From assembly GCA_937921485.1 (NCBI GenBank), contig CAKZSV010000024.1:1-64000 (forward strand): a stretch of 64,000 bases of DNA. Direction: 5' to 3'. This DNA is from an uncultured bacterium. GTDB lineage: Bacteria; Spirochaetota; UBA4802; JAGODF01. The translations under genes and the position numbers were made by a program. Positions 9,290-17,638 of this stretch are shown here, in pieces. Numbering within the stretch: position 1 is the first letter of the stretch; every line of letters starts with the position of its first letter. Below the pieces are notes generated by a model. That model was given only the letters and a program-made list of their open reading frames with translations, was not told where the DNA came from and did no database searches.

Positions 9290-9422
9290 ATTCAAATGCT
9301 ACTTTACAATATGCCGCTGTTTGATTTCTTCGCGGGGGATGGACACTTCGCCATCGACCGTCTGCAATGCGAACGTCTTCCCTGCAGCTATTGCGAAAAT
9401 CCACCCATGAAGCGATTGAGCT

Positions 9423-10262
9423 TTAAAAATCCACCACAGGCTCAAGCGGAATTTCCGGATAAATCTGCCCATGCGCGCTCGGCAGTGAGTTATAGACCCG
9501 GTCGATGTCGAGCATTCCGCATGAGATTCCTCGCATGCGCGAGATGCCGTGATAGCTTCCCCGCACCAGCACGCTTTCCATCTGCATGGAAACGCAAAAT
9601 ACCGCCGCAGTTGACCCCGATGGAATGGATGCGTTTTTTTCATGGAATGCGCCGGTATGAAATACAATCCTTCCGCGATCCGCCGCCTGCGCCTGGAAAA
9701 GCGGCACAAGTTCCGGAAAGCCGTCGCTACCGATATACGCGAGAAAGGAAAGCGAATCGAGCTGATTGAAAAGCCTCTGTGCGAAAGGCTTCAGTGCCGG
9801 CGTTTCTTTTTTTGAGCGCGCAGCGCCTTTCGCGATTTTCGTAAGAAGCGCCGATTTTACGATTGCGCCCATGGGGATGTGCTCGCCTCCTTCGATTTCA
9901 ATGAGGTCAAGATAGTGCACGGTATTGACGCCGAAATAGGTGTTATAGCGGAACATGGGTTGCGCGTTGTAGATTTCGTATTCTCTTCCCTCATGCGCTT
10001 TATGCGTCCACCTTGCTTTGCCAAGCCAGAGTCTTTTGTCGAGCGTGAGAAGCGCAAAGCCGATGGAGGGATTTTTTTCCATGTTCTCTTTGCTCCATCC
10101 TCTGCAAAACTCGCCGATGGTCAGATGCGTTTCATCCTTTGCCATGAGGGAAGTAAGAAGGCTAATATGCGGCATGCCTTCACGTATGGTGGCAACGATG
10201 CCGATTTTTTCAGAAGGGGCGAAGGCCTTGATTTCGTTTTCGTGTAATTCTGTTCGTTTCAT
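9423..10262 (-). CDS. PPOX-family (FMN-binding split-barrel) protein
   Basis: 279 residues with two halves that each resemble the pyridoxamine-5'-phosphate-oxidase-like split barrel: KIGIVATIREGMPHISLL at about 18-35 and SLSFLAYIGSDGFPELVPL near residue 170. Such proteins bind FMN, F420 or haem and act as oxidoreductases. It is the last gene of the operon gntR-glycyl radical enzyme-activase, starting 13 bp after the activase, so a redox step linked to the radical enzyme's substrate or product is plausible. Its exact reaction is unknown. Confidence 0.7.
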   Translation of the reverse strand: MKRTELHENEIKAFAPSEKIGIVATIREGMPHISLLTSLMAKDETHLTIGEFCRGWSKENMEKNPSIGFALLTLDKRLWLGKARWTHKAHEGREYEIYNAQPMFRYNTYFGVNTVHYLDLIEIEGGEHIPMGAIVKSALLTKIAKGAARSKKETPALKPFAQRLFNQLDSLSFLAYIGSDGFPELVPLFQAQAADRGRIVFHTGAFHEKNASIPSGSTAAVFCVSMQMESVLVRGSYHGISRMRGISCGMLDIDRVYNSLPSAHGQIYPEIPLEPVVDF

Positions 10263-10275
10263 AACGTTTCTCCAT

Positions 10276-11301
10276 TTAACAAGATTGAATTTTTGTCTTT
10301 GTCGTTTTGATGTAATCGTGCGGTTCTTCCAGCCGGGTACTCCCGCTCCATTTGACGATGTCTGGGTTTGCTGAACTTTGGCGAGCGATGTCGGCGAAGC
10401 GCTCCATTTCTTCTCTGAGAAGAAGCGGGGTGTCGTGATAGTCCCACCGGATTCCCAGACGCGCGTATTTGTCGCGGCAGAGATTGTTGAACGCGCAGAG
10501 ATCCCATCGCTCTACCGCGCTGCGTAAATTTTGCGCGATGAATGCCCCAATGCCTTCAATGTTCTCTTTTGTGGCGGTCGCGCCGGGAATGAGCGGGGTG
10601 CGGATCCACAGCGAAGGCGCAGGAACATGGGTTTTAATAAACCCGGCAACGAATATCGCGTTTTCAAGAATCTGCTCGTTGCCGCTTCCTGTAAATTCTT
10701 TGTGCTTTAATGAATCAATTTCTTTCAAATCGTAGAGCACCAGATCGGCAAGAGGCAGAAGTTTCTCGAGCGCGGCGCGAGGCACTTTCCCCGAGGTGTC
10801 CAGTGCGCAGTGTATTCCTTCTTTTCGAAGCAGCGTAAAAACTTCGGCGCAGAAATCATGCTGAAGCGCGGCTTCCCCGCCGGAAAGCGTCACACCGCCG
10901 CCGGATTGCCGAAAATAGGCGGCGTCCTTTGCCAGCTCTTTCGCAAGCGCATCCGGTGTCCACTCCCTTCCGAGAATTTCAAGCGCACCGGATGGACATG
11001 CTTGAGCACAACTGCCGCATGCGGCACATCTCGCACGGTCGATGACGATTCCCGCATCGGTCATTGAAAGCGCGCCGCGGGGGCATACGGAAATGCAGTT
11101 TTCGCAGCCGATGCAGGAAACGGATATCCATTGCAGTTCGCTTTGAAAGCTGATGCTTTCCGGGTTGTGGCACCATCGACACCGAAGAGAGCATCCCTTT
11201 AAAAATACGGTGGTGCGGATGCCAGGTCCGTCTTCCGTGGACATTCGCTGGATTTCGAGCACCTTGCCAATAACCTGTCCTTTTGATGTTCCCTTTTTCA
11301 T
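10276..11301 (-). CDS. Glycyl-radical-enzyme activating enzyme (radical SAM)
   Basis: 341 residues. The radical-SAM motif CSLRCRWC (CxxxCxxC) at about 32-39 binds the SAM [4Fe-4S] cluster. Two ferredoxin-type clusters follow: CIGCENCISVCPRGA (about 59-73) and CAACGSCAQACPSGA (about 91-105), the insertion typical of activases for PflD-like enzymes rather than PflA. LSGGEA is the GGE SAM-binding motif. The enzyme abstracts H from the glycine of the partner at 11307-13817, whose gene ends 5 bp upstream. The operon implies that the enzyme is used under anaerobic or microaerobic conditions. Confidence 0.92.
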   Translation of the reverse strand: MKKGTSKGQVIGKVLEIQRMSTEDGPGIRTTVFLKGCSLRCRWCHNPESISFQSELQWISVSCIGCENCISVCPRGALSMTDAGIVIDRARCAACGSCAQACPSGALEILGREWTPDALAKELAKDAAYFRQSGGGVTLSGGEAALQHDFCAEVFTLLRKEGIHCALDTSGKVPRAALEKLLPLADLVLYDLKEIDSLKHKEFTGSGNEQILENAIFVAGFIKTHVPAPSLWIRTPLIPGATATKENIEGIGAFIAQNLRSAVERWDLCAFNNLCRDKYARLGIRWDYHDTPLLLREEMERFADIARQSSANPDIVKWSGSTRLEEPHDYIKTTKTKIQSC

Positions 11302-11306
11302 GGCGA

Positions 11307-13817
11307 TTAAAATTTGCTGTGCGATAGCCGCGCAATCACTTCGTCCTGAAGCTCCCGCCCCACCGTCACGAAATACGCATTGTAGCCGGTGATGCGCACC
11401 AGAAGATGCCGGTAGTTCTGAGGATGCTTCTGCGCATCGCGCAGCATATTCGGGTCGAGCATGTTGATTTGAAGTGCAGTTCCTCCATTTTCCGCATAGC
11501 CGCGCAAAAACGCCTTGAATTTCTCGCGGTGCTCGGCGTCTTTTAATATTGAAGGATTAAAGGTGATGGTGTGACTTGCGCCATTGGGCAGAAGGTTGAG
11601 ATATTCCTCCCAGAGTCCTTTGCCATCCCGTGCTTTTCCGCCGAGCGCTTTGCCCACGGAGTTTGCGTTGGAGGTGGGGCCGTTGATATCCGCGCCGTTT
11701 GAGGGGCATATCGCGTTTGAGAGAAATTGCCCCCGCATCCTTCCATCGGCGCTTGCCGCCATGATGTAGCCATCTCCCGCCCAGTAATTCCAGGAGAGCA
11801 TCCCGGGGCGGAATTGCCTGCCTGTCGATCTGGTTTTGTATTTCCATGTTTCGTTGCACCAGAGTTCCATCACGCGAAGCGCCATCGCATCGGCTTCATC
11901 ATCATCGCGCCCATATTTCGGAGCGCGGTTTTTCGCGCGCGCCTGAAGCATCTCATAGCCCTTCCAGTTGTTTTTCAGCGCTTCGATGAGCTCGCTCATA
12001 GTGCACGCTTTTGTGTCGAAGACAAGGTATTTGACGGCAAGCAGAGAATCCACCGTCGTGGCGAATGTCACTGCCTCAAGCGTGGTGAAGTTTATTTCCG
12101 CTCCGCCCTGCGTGATGTCACGCGCGTTTTCGGCACATCCTTTCACCATGCAGGAAAGATAGGGGGTGGGGAAAAATTTTGCACGAATTGATTCCGATTT
12201 TTCATAGAGGTCCACGCATTTTTTCACGATGAAGGCAGTTTGTTTTGCGTATGCCTTCCAGAATTCTTCAAAGGTGGTAAACTTTGTCGCATCGCCTGTA
12301 TCCGGGCCGTCGCGCCGTATTTTTTCGGTTTTACCCGTCATGGGATTGAAATAGGGCATCAGGTCTTTGCCGCCGGTTAACGCCAGCTCCACCGCCTTTA
12401 AGAGATTGAGGTTATTGTCCACTGTTCCCGAGCGGTCATTGCCCACCATGGTGTTTTCCAGACAGCCAACCGGTGCATAATCATGCACATTGTCCTTGTT
12501 GATGTAGTTCTGAAGCCCCGCTTTTTCCGCCTCAAGGAGCATCCCCGCCATGGAGCGCTCGTCGAAATTTAAAAGAAACGGCGCTCCCTGGCTCGATTCA
12601 ATCATCCCGACGACTTTATCCAGAAGTTCGTCGGGTGAGTTTCGATGGAGCCGTACATTGGGCTTTGGTTCAAGAATCGGGCTCATCTCATCGATCACTT
12701 CGAGGATGGCGTAGGTGAGGTCATTGGTCATGTCTTCGCCGTTTTTACCGAGTCCCGAAAGCGTGATGAGCTGGCCGAATCCTGCCGTGATGCCCTGATG
12801 ACCGTTTTTAATCATCGCGTCGTATGCGGTATTGCAGTGCACCCAGAAGCATTTCAAAATTTCTTTGGCGAATTCTCTGTCCATGCCCTCATTAAGCGAT
12901 TTCTTATAGTAAGGAAATAAATACTGATCGATGCGGCCGAACGATACGCCCGGGCCCGGGTAGTTTTCATCGGTCATCACGAGCATATGATTAATCCAGA
13001 GCGCCTGCACCGCCTCCCAGAAATCGCGCGCTCCTTCCCAGGGCACATGGGCAAGATTCGCCGTCATCTTCGCGAGTTCCCATTTTCTCTGCGGGTCTTT
13101 CTCGTTTTCTGCCATTTGCTGAAGAGTTTCGGCGTATTTACGCGCAAGCTCGCGCGGCATGGTAGAGGCGGTGATCATTGCGCGAAGCTGAGCGCCTTTT
13201 GCGCCTTTTTTATCCTTTCCCGGAAGGGCATTGTACAGATCCACGAGCTCGGCATGAACGCCTTTCCAGCCGATTTTCAAGAGCCGTTCATGTCCGGGAA
13301 TGAGATGGCCGCTCGTGGCGCCTGCATTGCCATAGCCGTGATCGTGAAACCACTTCACCGCGGTGCGCGCACCCTTTTTACCTTTCACCAGCTTATTCCA
13401 TTCGCGCGCTTCTTTTTCGTTGAAGCACATCGAAGTTTGCACATTGAAGCGCGCGCCTGCAAGGAGATCGCCGGGCAAAATTTCTTTCGGCACGTGGTTT
13501 ACGATGACTTCTTTCACAAACCACGCGCGACGCTCCGCAAGACTCCAATTCCAGAAACCGGAATGCAGGGGAACGGCGCGCGCCGCCTGAAGAAACGAAC
13601 CTCCGAGTGAGGAGAGAAGGAGGAATGTTTCGGGTACGATATAGTACGTCATTTCATTAAACACCACATCCCACGGCGTGCCGGTGGACCAGCAGGTATA
13701 GCTGTTATTCCACGCGCGTTCATTTCCTTGAAAATAGTAATCGCGCAGCCATTGAATGCGTTGCGAGAGGCCTTTTGGTTCTTTAATTTTGTAGGCATGG
13801 GCTGTTGCGTTTTTCAT
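11307..13817 (-). CDS. Glycyl radical enzyme, PflD-like, substrate unknown
   Basis: 836 residues. The C-terminal glycyl radical motif RITGYNAYF (Gly near residue 810) and the active-site motif APVGCLEN (thiyl Cys followed two residues later by Glu) are intact. The Cys-x-Glu pair is shared by diol dehydratases, choline and isethionate lyases, hydroxyproline dehydratase and arylacetate decarboxylases, and argues against pyruvate formate-lyase (Cys-Cys). I could not match the substrate pocket to a named subclass. The start has an AAGGAGG site that lies inside the end of the repressor gene (ATGA overlap). It is transcribed with its activase and a PPOX protein under a FadR-type regulator. Confidence 0.92.
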   Translation of the reverse strand: MKNATAHAYKIKEPKGLSQRIQWLRDYYFQGNERAWNNSYTCWSTGTPWDVVFNEMTYYIVPETFLLLSSLGGSFLQAARAVPLHSGFWNWSLAERRAWFVKEVIVNHVPKEILPGDLLAGARFNVQTSMCFNEKEAREWNKLVKGKKGARTAVKWFHDHGYGNAGATSGHLIPGHERLLKIGWKGVHAELVDLYNALPGKDKKGAKGAQLRAMITASTMPRELARKYAETLQQMAENEKDPQRKWELAKMTANLAHVPWEGARDFWEAVQALWINHMLVMTDENYPGPGVSFGRIDQYLFPYYKKSLNEGMDREFAKEILKCFWVHCNTAYDAMIKNGHQGITAGFGQLITLSGLGKNGEDMTNDLTYAILEVIDEMSPILEPKPNVRLHRNSPDELLDKVVGMIESSQGAPFLLNFDERSMAGMLLEAEKAGLQNYINKDNVHDYAPVGCLENTMVGNDRSGTVDNNLNLLKAVELALTGGKDLMPYFNPMTGKTEKIRRDGPDTGDATKFTTFEEFWKAYAKQTAFIVKKCVDLYEKSESIRAKFFPTPYLSCMVKGCAENARDITQGGAEINFTTLEAVTFATTVDSLLAVKYLVFDTKACTMSELIEALKNNWKGYEMLQARAKNRAPKYGRDDDEADAMALRVMELWCNETWKYKTRSTGRQFRPGMLSWNYWAGDGYIMAASADGRMRGQFLSNAICPSNGADINGPTSNANSVGKALGGKARDGKGLWEEYLNLLPNGASHTITFNPSILKDAEHREKFKAFLRGYAENGGTALQINMLDPNMLRDAQKHPQNYRHLLVRITGYNAYFVTVGRELQDEVIARLSHSKF

Positions 13818-14572
13818 TTTATATTCCTCCTTTTAACGGATGATTCTGCATGAGTAGTGATAAATTTGCGGAGATGCATTTCTCCGTGTTCAAGCATTGC
13901 TTTCATGATTTCTTCGGCTTTATCGGCATTTTTATTTTCGATCGCGGAAATGAGTTCCCTGTGAAACCGGTGCACTTCCCGTGCCTCCGATGTGTGCTGG
14001 AAAAAAATTCCTGAAAGATTTGTGTACACTGCTTTAAAAGAGTTTACGAGAAGCGGGTAAATCATGTTGTTCGTCGCAATGGCGATGTGCAGATGAAATG
14101 CAAAATCCAGATCGGTCATGGAAACATGATTTTTCTCATCGGCGGCGAACTCGTCTTTGTTTATTTTTTTTAATATTGCAATATGCTCTTTCGTTCTGTT
14201 GATTGCGGCAAGCCGTGCAAACTCTATTTCCATGAGCGTTCGTAATTGAAGAATGCTTTCCAGAAATCTTTTTTCCAGACCGCCTTTCTGATAGTTGATC
14301 AGCGAAGCAAGCAGTGCAATGGAGCCTTCTTTGCGGAAATCGTTGATGACGGTACCCACGCGAGGTTTCAGGGTCACAAGCCCTCTTGAAGCAAGCTCTA
14401 CAATACCTTCGTGCACCACCGGGCGGCTGACGCCTAATTTATGTGCGAGCTCGCGCTCCGAAGGAAGCTTCTGACCGATTTTGAGTTCACCTGATAGAAT
14501 AAGCTCCTCGAATCGCTGGACGAATTGGTCTTTGAGGCTGCTGTTTTTAAGCGGCGATAAAAGCTCAAGCAT
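13814..14572 (-). CDS. GntR-family (FadR subfamily) transcriptional regulator
   Basis: 252 residues from the ATG at 14572, which has a GGAG site 8 bases upstream. A start at 14602 would place an operator inside the gene. The N-terminal winged helix (about 10-75) has the GntR signature KLPSERELAHKLGVSRPVVH. The rest is an all-helical FCD ligand domain, with candidate metal ligands such as the Asp of MTDLDFAFHLH and downstream His residues. It heads the glycyl radical enzyme operon and overlaps it by 4 bp. It probably represses its own operon and is released by the pathway's acid substrate; the ligand is not known. Confidence 0.88.
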   Translation of the reverse strand: MLELLSPLKNSSLKDQFVQRFEELILSGELKIGQKLPSERELAHKLGVSRPVVHEGIVELASRGLVTLKPRVGTVINDFRKEGSIALLASLINYQKGGLEKRFLESILQLRTLMEIEFARLAAINRTKEHIAILKKINKDEFAADEKNHVSMTDLDFAFHLHIAIATNNMIYPLLVNSFKAVYTNLSGIFFQHTSEAREVHRFHRELISAIENKNADKAEEIMKAMLEHGEMHLRKFITTHAESSVKRRNIK

Positions 14573-14590
14573 GATGGCTTCTCCGGCTGC

Positions 14591-14601
14591 TGGTATTACC
14601 A
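14591..14601 (-). promoter_or_regulatory. FadR-type operator
   Basis: The palindrome TGGTATTACCA fits the FadR-subfamily operator pattern TNGTNNNACNA. It lies 18 bp before the repressor start, just downstream of the -10 box, inside a longer imperfect palindrome (14587-14605). This suggests repression by blocking initiation. Confidence 0.7.
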
Positions 14602-14607
14602 ACAGCC

Positions 14608-14636
14608 AATATAGTGCATTGGTCTTAATGAGTCAA
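14608..14636 (-). promoter_or_regulatory. Sigma-70 type promoter of the glycyl radical enzyme operon
   Basis: On the minus strand, TTGACT (14636-14631), a 17-base spacer and TATATT (14613-14608) form a near-consensus promoter. The predicted transcription start falls on the adjacent operator. This explains part of the 250-bp gap up to 14826; I see nothing else in it. Confidence 0.7.
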
Positions 14637-14825
14637 CTGTTATTTACAAATTTTTCATTAGCAGGATTATTGTTACCTCAATTATGCAAAAATCGGGATG
14701 TGAAATTTAAAAAATTAACGAAATATCATGTCATATGTACAAACAAGCATTTGCAGGGAATAGCTATCCCTTCCGCAGGGATGTGCGGTATGAAAATAAC
14801 TTACGTTTGTGTTTTTTTGTAGATG

Positions 14826-15311
14826 TTATTTTGTAAATAATAAATCCAGGTTTTTCGGCAATCCCCACCATATCCGGAACGTTGGCGCATAACATATACG
14901 ATTTATGAAAATTGCATAGTTTTCGAACTGGTAAGTATCCGCAAGTACCGTTTTGGCGGTCTTATTCACAATCGCTTCGACAATTATTGCAAGATAGTTG
15001 CGCACCGCAATAGCCATCACCAGCGAAATCGACCGTCTGAAAATCTTTCGCATATCCTGATAATAATCATACTCCCGGTGTGTCAGGCGCATCTTCACCC
15101 GATGTTTTTTGATTTTTTCGCCGGTTTCTTTATCCACGCGCTTCTGGTATTCAATGCGGCCATCTTCACGATGATATAGTTCACAATCTTTGAGCATCAT
15201 GCGCATGGCAAGGACGAGCAGCTCTTCCTTCGGGCGTTTCGTCTTTTCTTCTGCCTCATCAAGCAGTGCAATAACGTCCTCGCACATCACGTAGGTGGTG
15301 TCGATATTCAT
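14826..15311 (-). CDS. Unrecognised ~160-aa protein, putative tandem ribbon-helix-helix (family member 1)
   Basis: 161 residues, ATG after AGGGAGG. I do not recognise the family, but two paralogs are in the window (39176-39649 and 59427-59912). Shared landmarks are an N-terminal T-T-x-x-M strand, EYQK or AYQK near residue 55, DYxxxxDMRxxFxxSxS...AIAVxxYL (about 82-107), and a C-terminal IWWGLP. Both the N-terminal segment (strand, then two helices) and the 72-108 segment have ribbon-helix-helix spacing, suggesting a single-chain pair of RHH modules and DNA binding; this is inference. Similarity to the copy at 59427 is high, including RRSIS and IWWGLP. A ~120-bp repeat lies 167 bp upstream. 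Confidence 0.65.
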   Translation of the reverse strand: MNIDTTYVMCEDVIALLDEAEEKTKRPKEELLVLAMRMMLKDCELYHREDGRIEYQKRVDKETGEKIKKHRVKMRLTHREYDYYQDMRKIFRRSISLVMAIAVRNYLAIIVEAIVNKTAKTVLADTYQFENYAIFINRICYAPTFRIWWGLPKNLDLLFTK

Positions 15312-15477
15312 AGCTTCCTCCCTGAATATAATATCCTTCTACCCATTAATACGATGGAAATGCGTGCGAAGAAAAATTTTTTTTGGGGAACCATAAGAAA
15401 ATTGAAAAAAAATTACATCATGTGGCTGTGACGGGCAGGCACAGGGGAAATGTGCCATTAATATCACCCGCGAACAA

Positions 15478-15598
15478 AATAAGGGAACTTCTAAAAACTG
15501 TTTAAAAGATATTCTCTTGTGGGCACAATTACAGGTAAAATCCGCTTTCTTTGATACTAATTTTAAGGATGAAAGCGTTTTTAAAGGTGCCCATAATT
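15478..15598 (+). repeat. ~120-bp hairpin repeat, copy 1
   Basis: This copy aligns end to end with those at 39735-39853 (inverted) and 59977-60100. It has the inverted ends gggaacttctaaaaactg and its near-complement at the right, and is flanked by ATAA on both sides. The central hairpin stem is damaged here: the right arm has lost one G relative to the other copies. It occupies part of the gene-free stretch 15312-15813, whose right end holds the moxR promoter. Confidence 0.85.
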
Positions 15599-15764
15599 CA
15601 ACCGGCAGCAGAATATGCTCGGAGAGAGGCATTTATGACATCCATGCAGCATTACTTTTTGTATAATTGCGGTGTAACAAAAGAAATGCTGCGATCACTA
15701 ATAGGATGCATCCAAATTTTCCCCTTGCGCGTATATCTGAGATTTTTTATTGTGTACCGGATAT

Positions 15765-15793
15765 TTGACAGTGCATAACGATGGTACGATATT
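15765..15793 (+). promoter_or_regulatory. Putative promoter of the moxR-bat operon
   Basis: A perfect TTGACA at 15765-15770, a 17-base spacer and GATATT (4 of 6) lie 21 bp before the moxR ATG. The -10 match is modest, so this is a prediction. Confidence 0.5.
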
Positions 15794-15813
15794 GAAACGT
15801 GAGGTGCTGCTTC

Positions 15814-16797
15814 ATGGATTACGCGGAAATAGAAAAGCTGACCGCAAAAGTGCGAGAAGCGAACAGTTTTGTCGAGAAGCTTCGCTCTGAAATCGGGAAG
15901 GTGGTTATTGGTCAGGGTACTCTGATCGATCGAATGATTATCGCCTTTCTTTCAGGTGGGCATATTCTGCTCGAAGGCGTGCCGGGATTGGCCAAAACGC
16001 TTCTGGTACGCGCATTTGCGAAATCTATTAATACTTCTTTCAGCCGCATTCAATTCACTCCCGACCTGTTGCCCGCCGACCTCATCGGCACACGAATTTA
16101 CAATCCAAAAGACCTTGACTTCTTCACGCGCAGGGGACCGATTTTTACCAATATTCTTCTTGCCGATGAAATCAACCGTGCTCCCGCGAAGGTGCAATCG
16201 GCGCTTTTGCAGGCGATGGAGGAGCGCGCGGTGACCATCGGCGAAGAGACGCACCTGCTTCCGAAGCCCTTCATGGTGCTTGCCACAGAAAATCCGATTG
16301 AGCAGGAGGGAACCTATCCTCTTCCGGAAGCGCAGGTCGATAGATTTATGATGAAATGTTTGGTGAGCTATCCCGCAAAAGAAGAGGAGCGGGAAATTCT
16401 TACGCGCTTTGGCGAAATCAATGTTGAACGCGTAAATCCCGTGGTCAATCCTTCTGAGGTGCTGGCAATCGCGCCGCTGGCCGATTCGATTTATATCAGC
16501 GAAAGGCTCATGGATTATATCATTAACATTGTCGATGCCACGCGGCATCCGCACAATGACGATTTGAAACGCTATATCGATTATGGTGCAAGCCCCCGCG
16601 CTTCGATTGCCCTCATGAGAGCATCGCGCGGTATCGCGTTTTTGCGCGGACGTGGGTTTACCAATCCCGATGACGTAAAGGAAATCGCCTGCGATGTGCT
16701 GCGCCACCGCATCATTCTCTCTTATGAAGCAGAAGCCGACGGCAGAAGCGCGGATGAGGTGGTGCGCATGATACTGGATGGCATTGAGGTTCCGTAA
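15814..16797 (+). CDS. moxR: MoxR-type AAA+ ATPase
   Basis: 327 residues from the ATG at 15814 (GAGGTG upstream; a GTG at 15799 is less likely). Walker A GVPGLAKT (about 49-56), Walker B ILLADEIN (about 111-118), sensor 1 ATENPIEQEG and the TYPLPEAQVDRF motif are complete. MoxR ATPases act as chaperone-like factors that mature or insert cofactors into VWA-partner proteins. Here it opens the cluster with a DUF58 protein and two VWA membrane proteins, the usual bat arrangement. Confidence 0.93.
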   Translation: MDYAEIEKLTAKVREANSFVEKLRSEIGKVVIGQGTLIDRMIIAFLSGGHILLEGVPGLAKTLLVRAFAKSINTSFSRIQFTPDLLPADLIGTRIYNPKDLDFFTRRGPIFTNILLADEINRAPAKVQSALLQAMEERAVTIGEETHLLPKPFMVLATENPIEQEGTYPLPEAQVDRFMMKCLVSYPAKEEEREILTRFGEINVERVNPVVNPSEVLAIAPLADSIYISERLMDYIINIVDATRHPHNDDLKRYIDYGASPRASIALMRASRGIAFLRGRGFTNPDDVKEIACDVLRHRIILSYEAEADGRSADEVVRMILDGIEVP

Positions 16798-17628
16798 GTG
16801 GTTTCTCCTGGACTTGCAATATTAAAGAAAATAAAGATACGCACGCACCGCAAGATGAACACGGTTTTTGCGGGGGAGTATCGAACCGCGTTCAAGGGGC
16901 TCGGGCTTTCTTTCGAAAGCGTCCGCGAATACCAGTACGGCGACGATGTGCGCAGCATCGACTGGAATGTTTCCGCGCGGATGCATCACCTGTTCGTGAA
17001 GCAATATACCGAGGAGCGCGAGCTTTCCGTGGTGCTCATGGTGGACATGTCGGCCTCGGTGGAATTTGGTTCGGAAAAGAGCAAGCGCGATCTCATTCTC
17101 GAAACGGCGGCGCTTTTTCTCTATCTGGCGCAGCTCAACAACGACCGGGTGTCGGTGCTGCTTTTCACCGACCGCGTTGAAAAATTCATCCGCGCGCGCA
17201 AAGGCGATAAGTATGTATTGAGCATACTCGATACCATGACGCGGCTTAAGCCTCTCGGACGCGGAACGAACATCGGCGGGGCAATCGACTTTTTGCTGCG
17301 CGTGATGAAAAAGCGAAGCGTCGTCTTTTTGATTTCGGATTTTCTTGACGAAGGGTATGAATTGAAGCTCAGGCGGCTCAGGCAGAAGCACGATCTCATT
17401 CCGGTGATTGTATCGGATCCCATGGAACAGGAAATGAATCTCTTCGGCCTTGCGGAGTTTACTGATCTTGAAACGGGCGAGTCGTTTCTCTCCGACGCGC
17501 TTCCCGAAAGCATGGAATTTGCCCGACTGCGCGAGATGGACAGCATACGCATCAGCACCGCGGAGCCGATTGAAAACGGCGTGCTTCGCTACTTTGAAAA
17601 AAGGAATCGCGCCATTCGGCGGATGTGA
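16798..17628 (+). CDS. DUF58 (VWA-like) protein of the bat operon
   Basis: 276 residues; a GTG start directly follows the moxR stop. It has the DUF58 hallmark GLGLSFESVREYQYGDDVRS followed by IDWNVSAR, then a VWA-like fold with DMSASVEFG (MIDAS-like, DxSxS) near residue 85 and FLISDFLD. Cytoplasmic or membrane-associated, and a probable partner of MoxR. It is universally neighboured by MoxR in bat clusters. Confidence 0.9.
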   Translation: MVSPGLAILKKIKIRTHRKMNTVFAGEYRTAFKGLGLSFESVREYQYGDDVRSIDWNVSARMHHLFVKQYTEERELSVVLMVDMSASVEFGSEKSKRDLILETAALFLYLAQLNNDRVSVLLFTDRVEKFIRARKGDKYVLSILDTMTRLKPLGRGTNIGGAIDFLLRVMKKRSVVFLISDFLDEGYELKLRRLRQKHDLIPVIVSDPMEQEMNLFGLAEFTDLETGESFLSDALPESMEFARLREMDSIRISTAEPIENGVLRYFEKRNRAIRRM

Positions 17629-17638
17629 AATTAATGTT

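Noticed and set aside
14826..15598. A repeat at a fixed position (for example always upstream) as a cis leader of the family genes
   Set aside because: The copy is upstream of member 1 but downstream of members 2 and 3, and copy 2 is inverted, so it is not a constant leader or terminator.
15551..15778. A 75-residue plus-strand frame
   Set aside because: It begins inside the repeat element and ends at the moxR promoter; no ribosome site or domain.
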